Assembly (NCBI GenBank): GCA_963575745.1
Contig: CAUYUJ010020588.1
Coordinates: 115,652 to 153,983, forward strand
Direction of reading: 5' to 3'
DNA from: Prorocentrum cordatum
Lineage: Eukaryota; Sar; Dinophyceae; Prorocentrales; Prorocentraceae
Length of the DNA: 38,332 bases
Under the pieces are notes generated by a model. The model searched no databases and was not told where the DNA came from. It saw nothing but the letters and a program-made list of their open reading frames with translations. Of the stretch, positions 38,180 to 38,332 are shown piece by piece. The first letter of the stretch is position 1. Every line of letters begins with the position of its first letter. The translations under genes and the position numbers were made by a program.

Positions 38180-38332
38180 GCATCATTGAGACGCAGAGGC
38201 CCCAAAGTGCGAGCTCCAAGACGGCCCAAGAGAGTCCCCAGAGGGCCCGAGGGGGCCAACCGAGGATCCCTGCATGGTCGGAGAGGGCCCCAAGATGACC
38301 TAAGAGAGCCACAAGAGGCCCCGAAGAGGCCC
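38180..38332. repeat. GC-rich satellite resumes
   Basis: GGCCCCAAAGTG, AGAGAGTCCCCAGAGGGCCC, GAGGATCCCTGCATGGTCGG match the middle of the 355-bp units at 36760-36830 and 37120-37160. It runs off the window end. Confidence 0.75.

Overview
The window looks like nuclear DNA of a dinoflagellate. The decisive clue is an exact match to the dinoflagellate trans-splicing leader at 24061-24082. Supporting clues are very GC-rich coding, non-LTR retrotransposons with RT, zinc-finger and RNase H domains, a gene of a kind I associate with dinoflagellates, and an overwhelming load of simple and complex repeats. The genus cannot be fixed from the sequence. Every coding region I can support lies on the + strand, and most of the window is not gene sequence.

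Layout: 0-3.8 kb holds dispersed repeats and inverted-repeat (foldback/MITE-like) elements, several with short tandem repeats inside. 3.9-9.9 kb is a macro-array of a roughly 0.7 kb unit with (CAA)n tracts expanded at a fixed position, interrupted by an AT-rich island (6.4-6.7 kb) and a 152-bp higher-order satellite (7.6-8.2 kb). 10-12.5 kb holds an AAAC array and five inverted-repeat elements. 12.9-17.2 kb is a decayed, 5'-truncated non-LTR retrotransposon (element A) between (TCC)n tracts. 17.4-21.5 kb holds an 82-bp tandem repeat, TCC arrays and more TIR elements. 21.7-22.8 kb is the one host-like gene: a Cys-rich PAN/apple-like region followed by a putative GT-A-like domain, with its 5' exon not identified. 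24.06-30.83 kb is a nearly intact two-ORF non-LTR retrotransposon (element B), again bracketed by (TCC)n. 31-38.3 kb is almost wholly low-complexity or satellite: GGA arrays, 1.7 kb of TG-rich DNA with a 565-bp duplication, an 8-bp CCCTATAG array and a roughly 355-bp GC-rich satellite.

Element B is the centrepiece. It starts with the spliced leader and an ATG, then ORF1 (zinc ribbon plus coiled coil), an 8-nt ORF1/ORF2 overlap, and ORF2 (EEP endonuclease, RT, zinc knuckle, RNase H, C-terminal Cys-rich domain). One frameshift in a CG-dinucleotide run breaks ORF2. A 56-bp hairpin occurs twice inside ORF2 (54 of 56 bases identical), read through in frame both times. My reading is that it derives from a trans-spliced mRNA that integrated into a TCC microsatellite. 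The second theme is a large set of roughly 160-600 bp elements with inverted termini, some with plausible target-site duplications.
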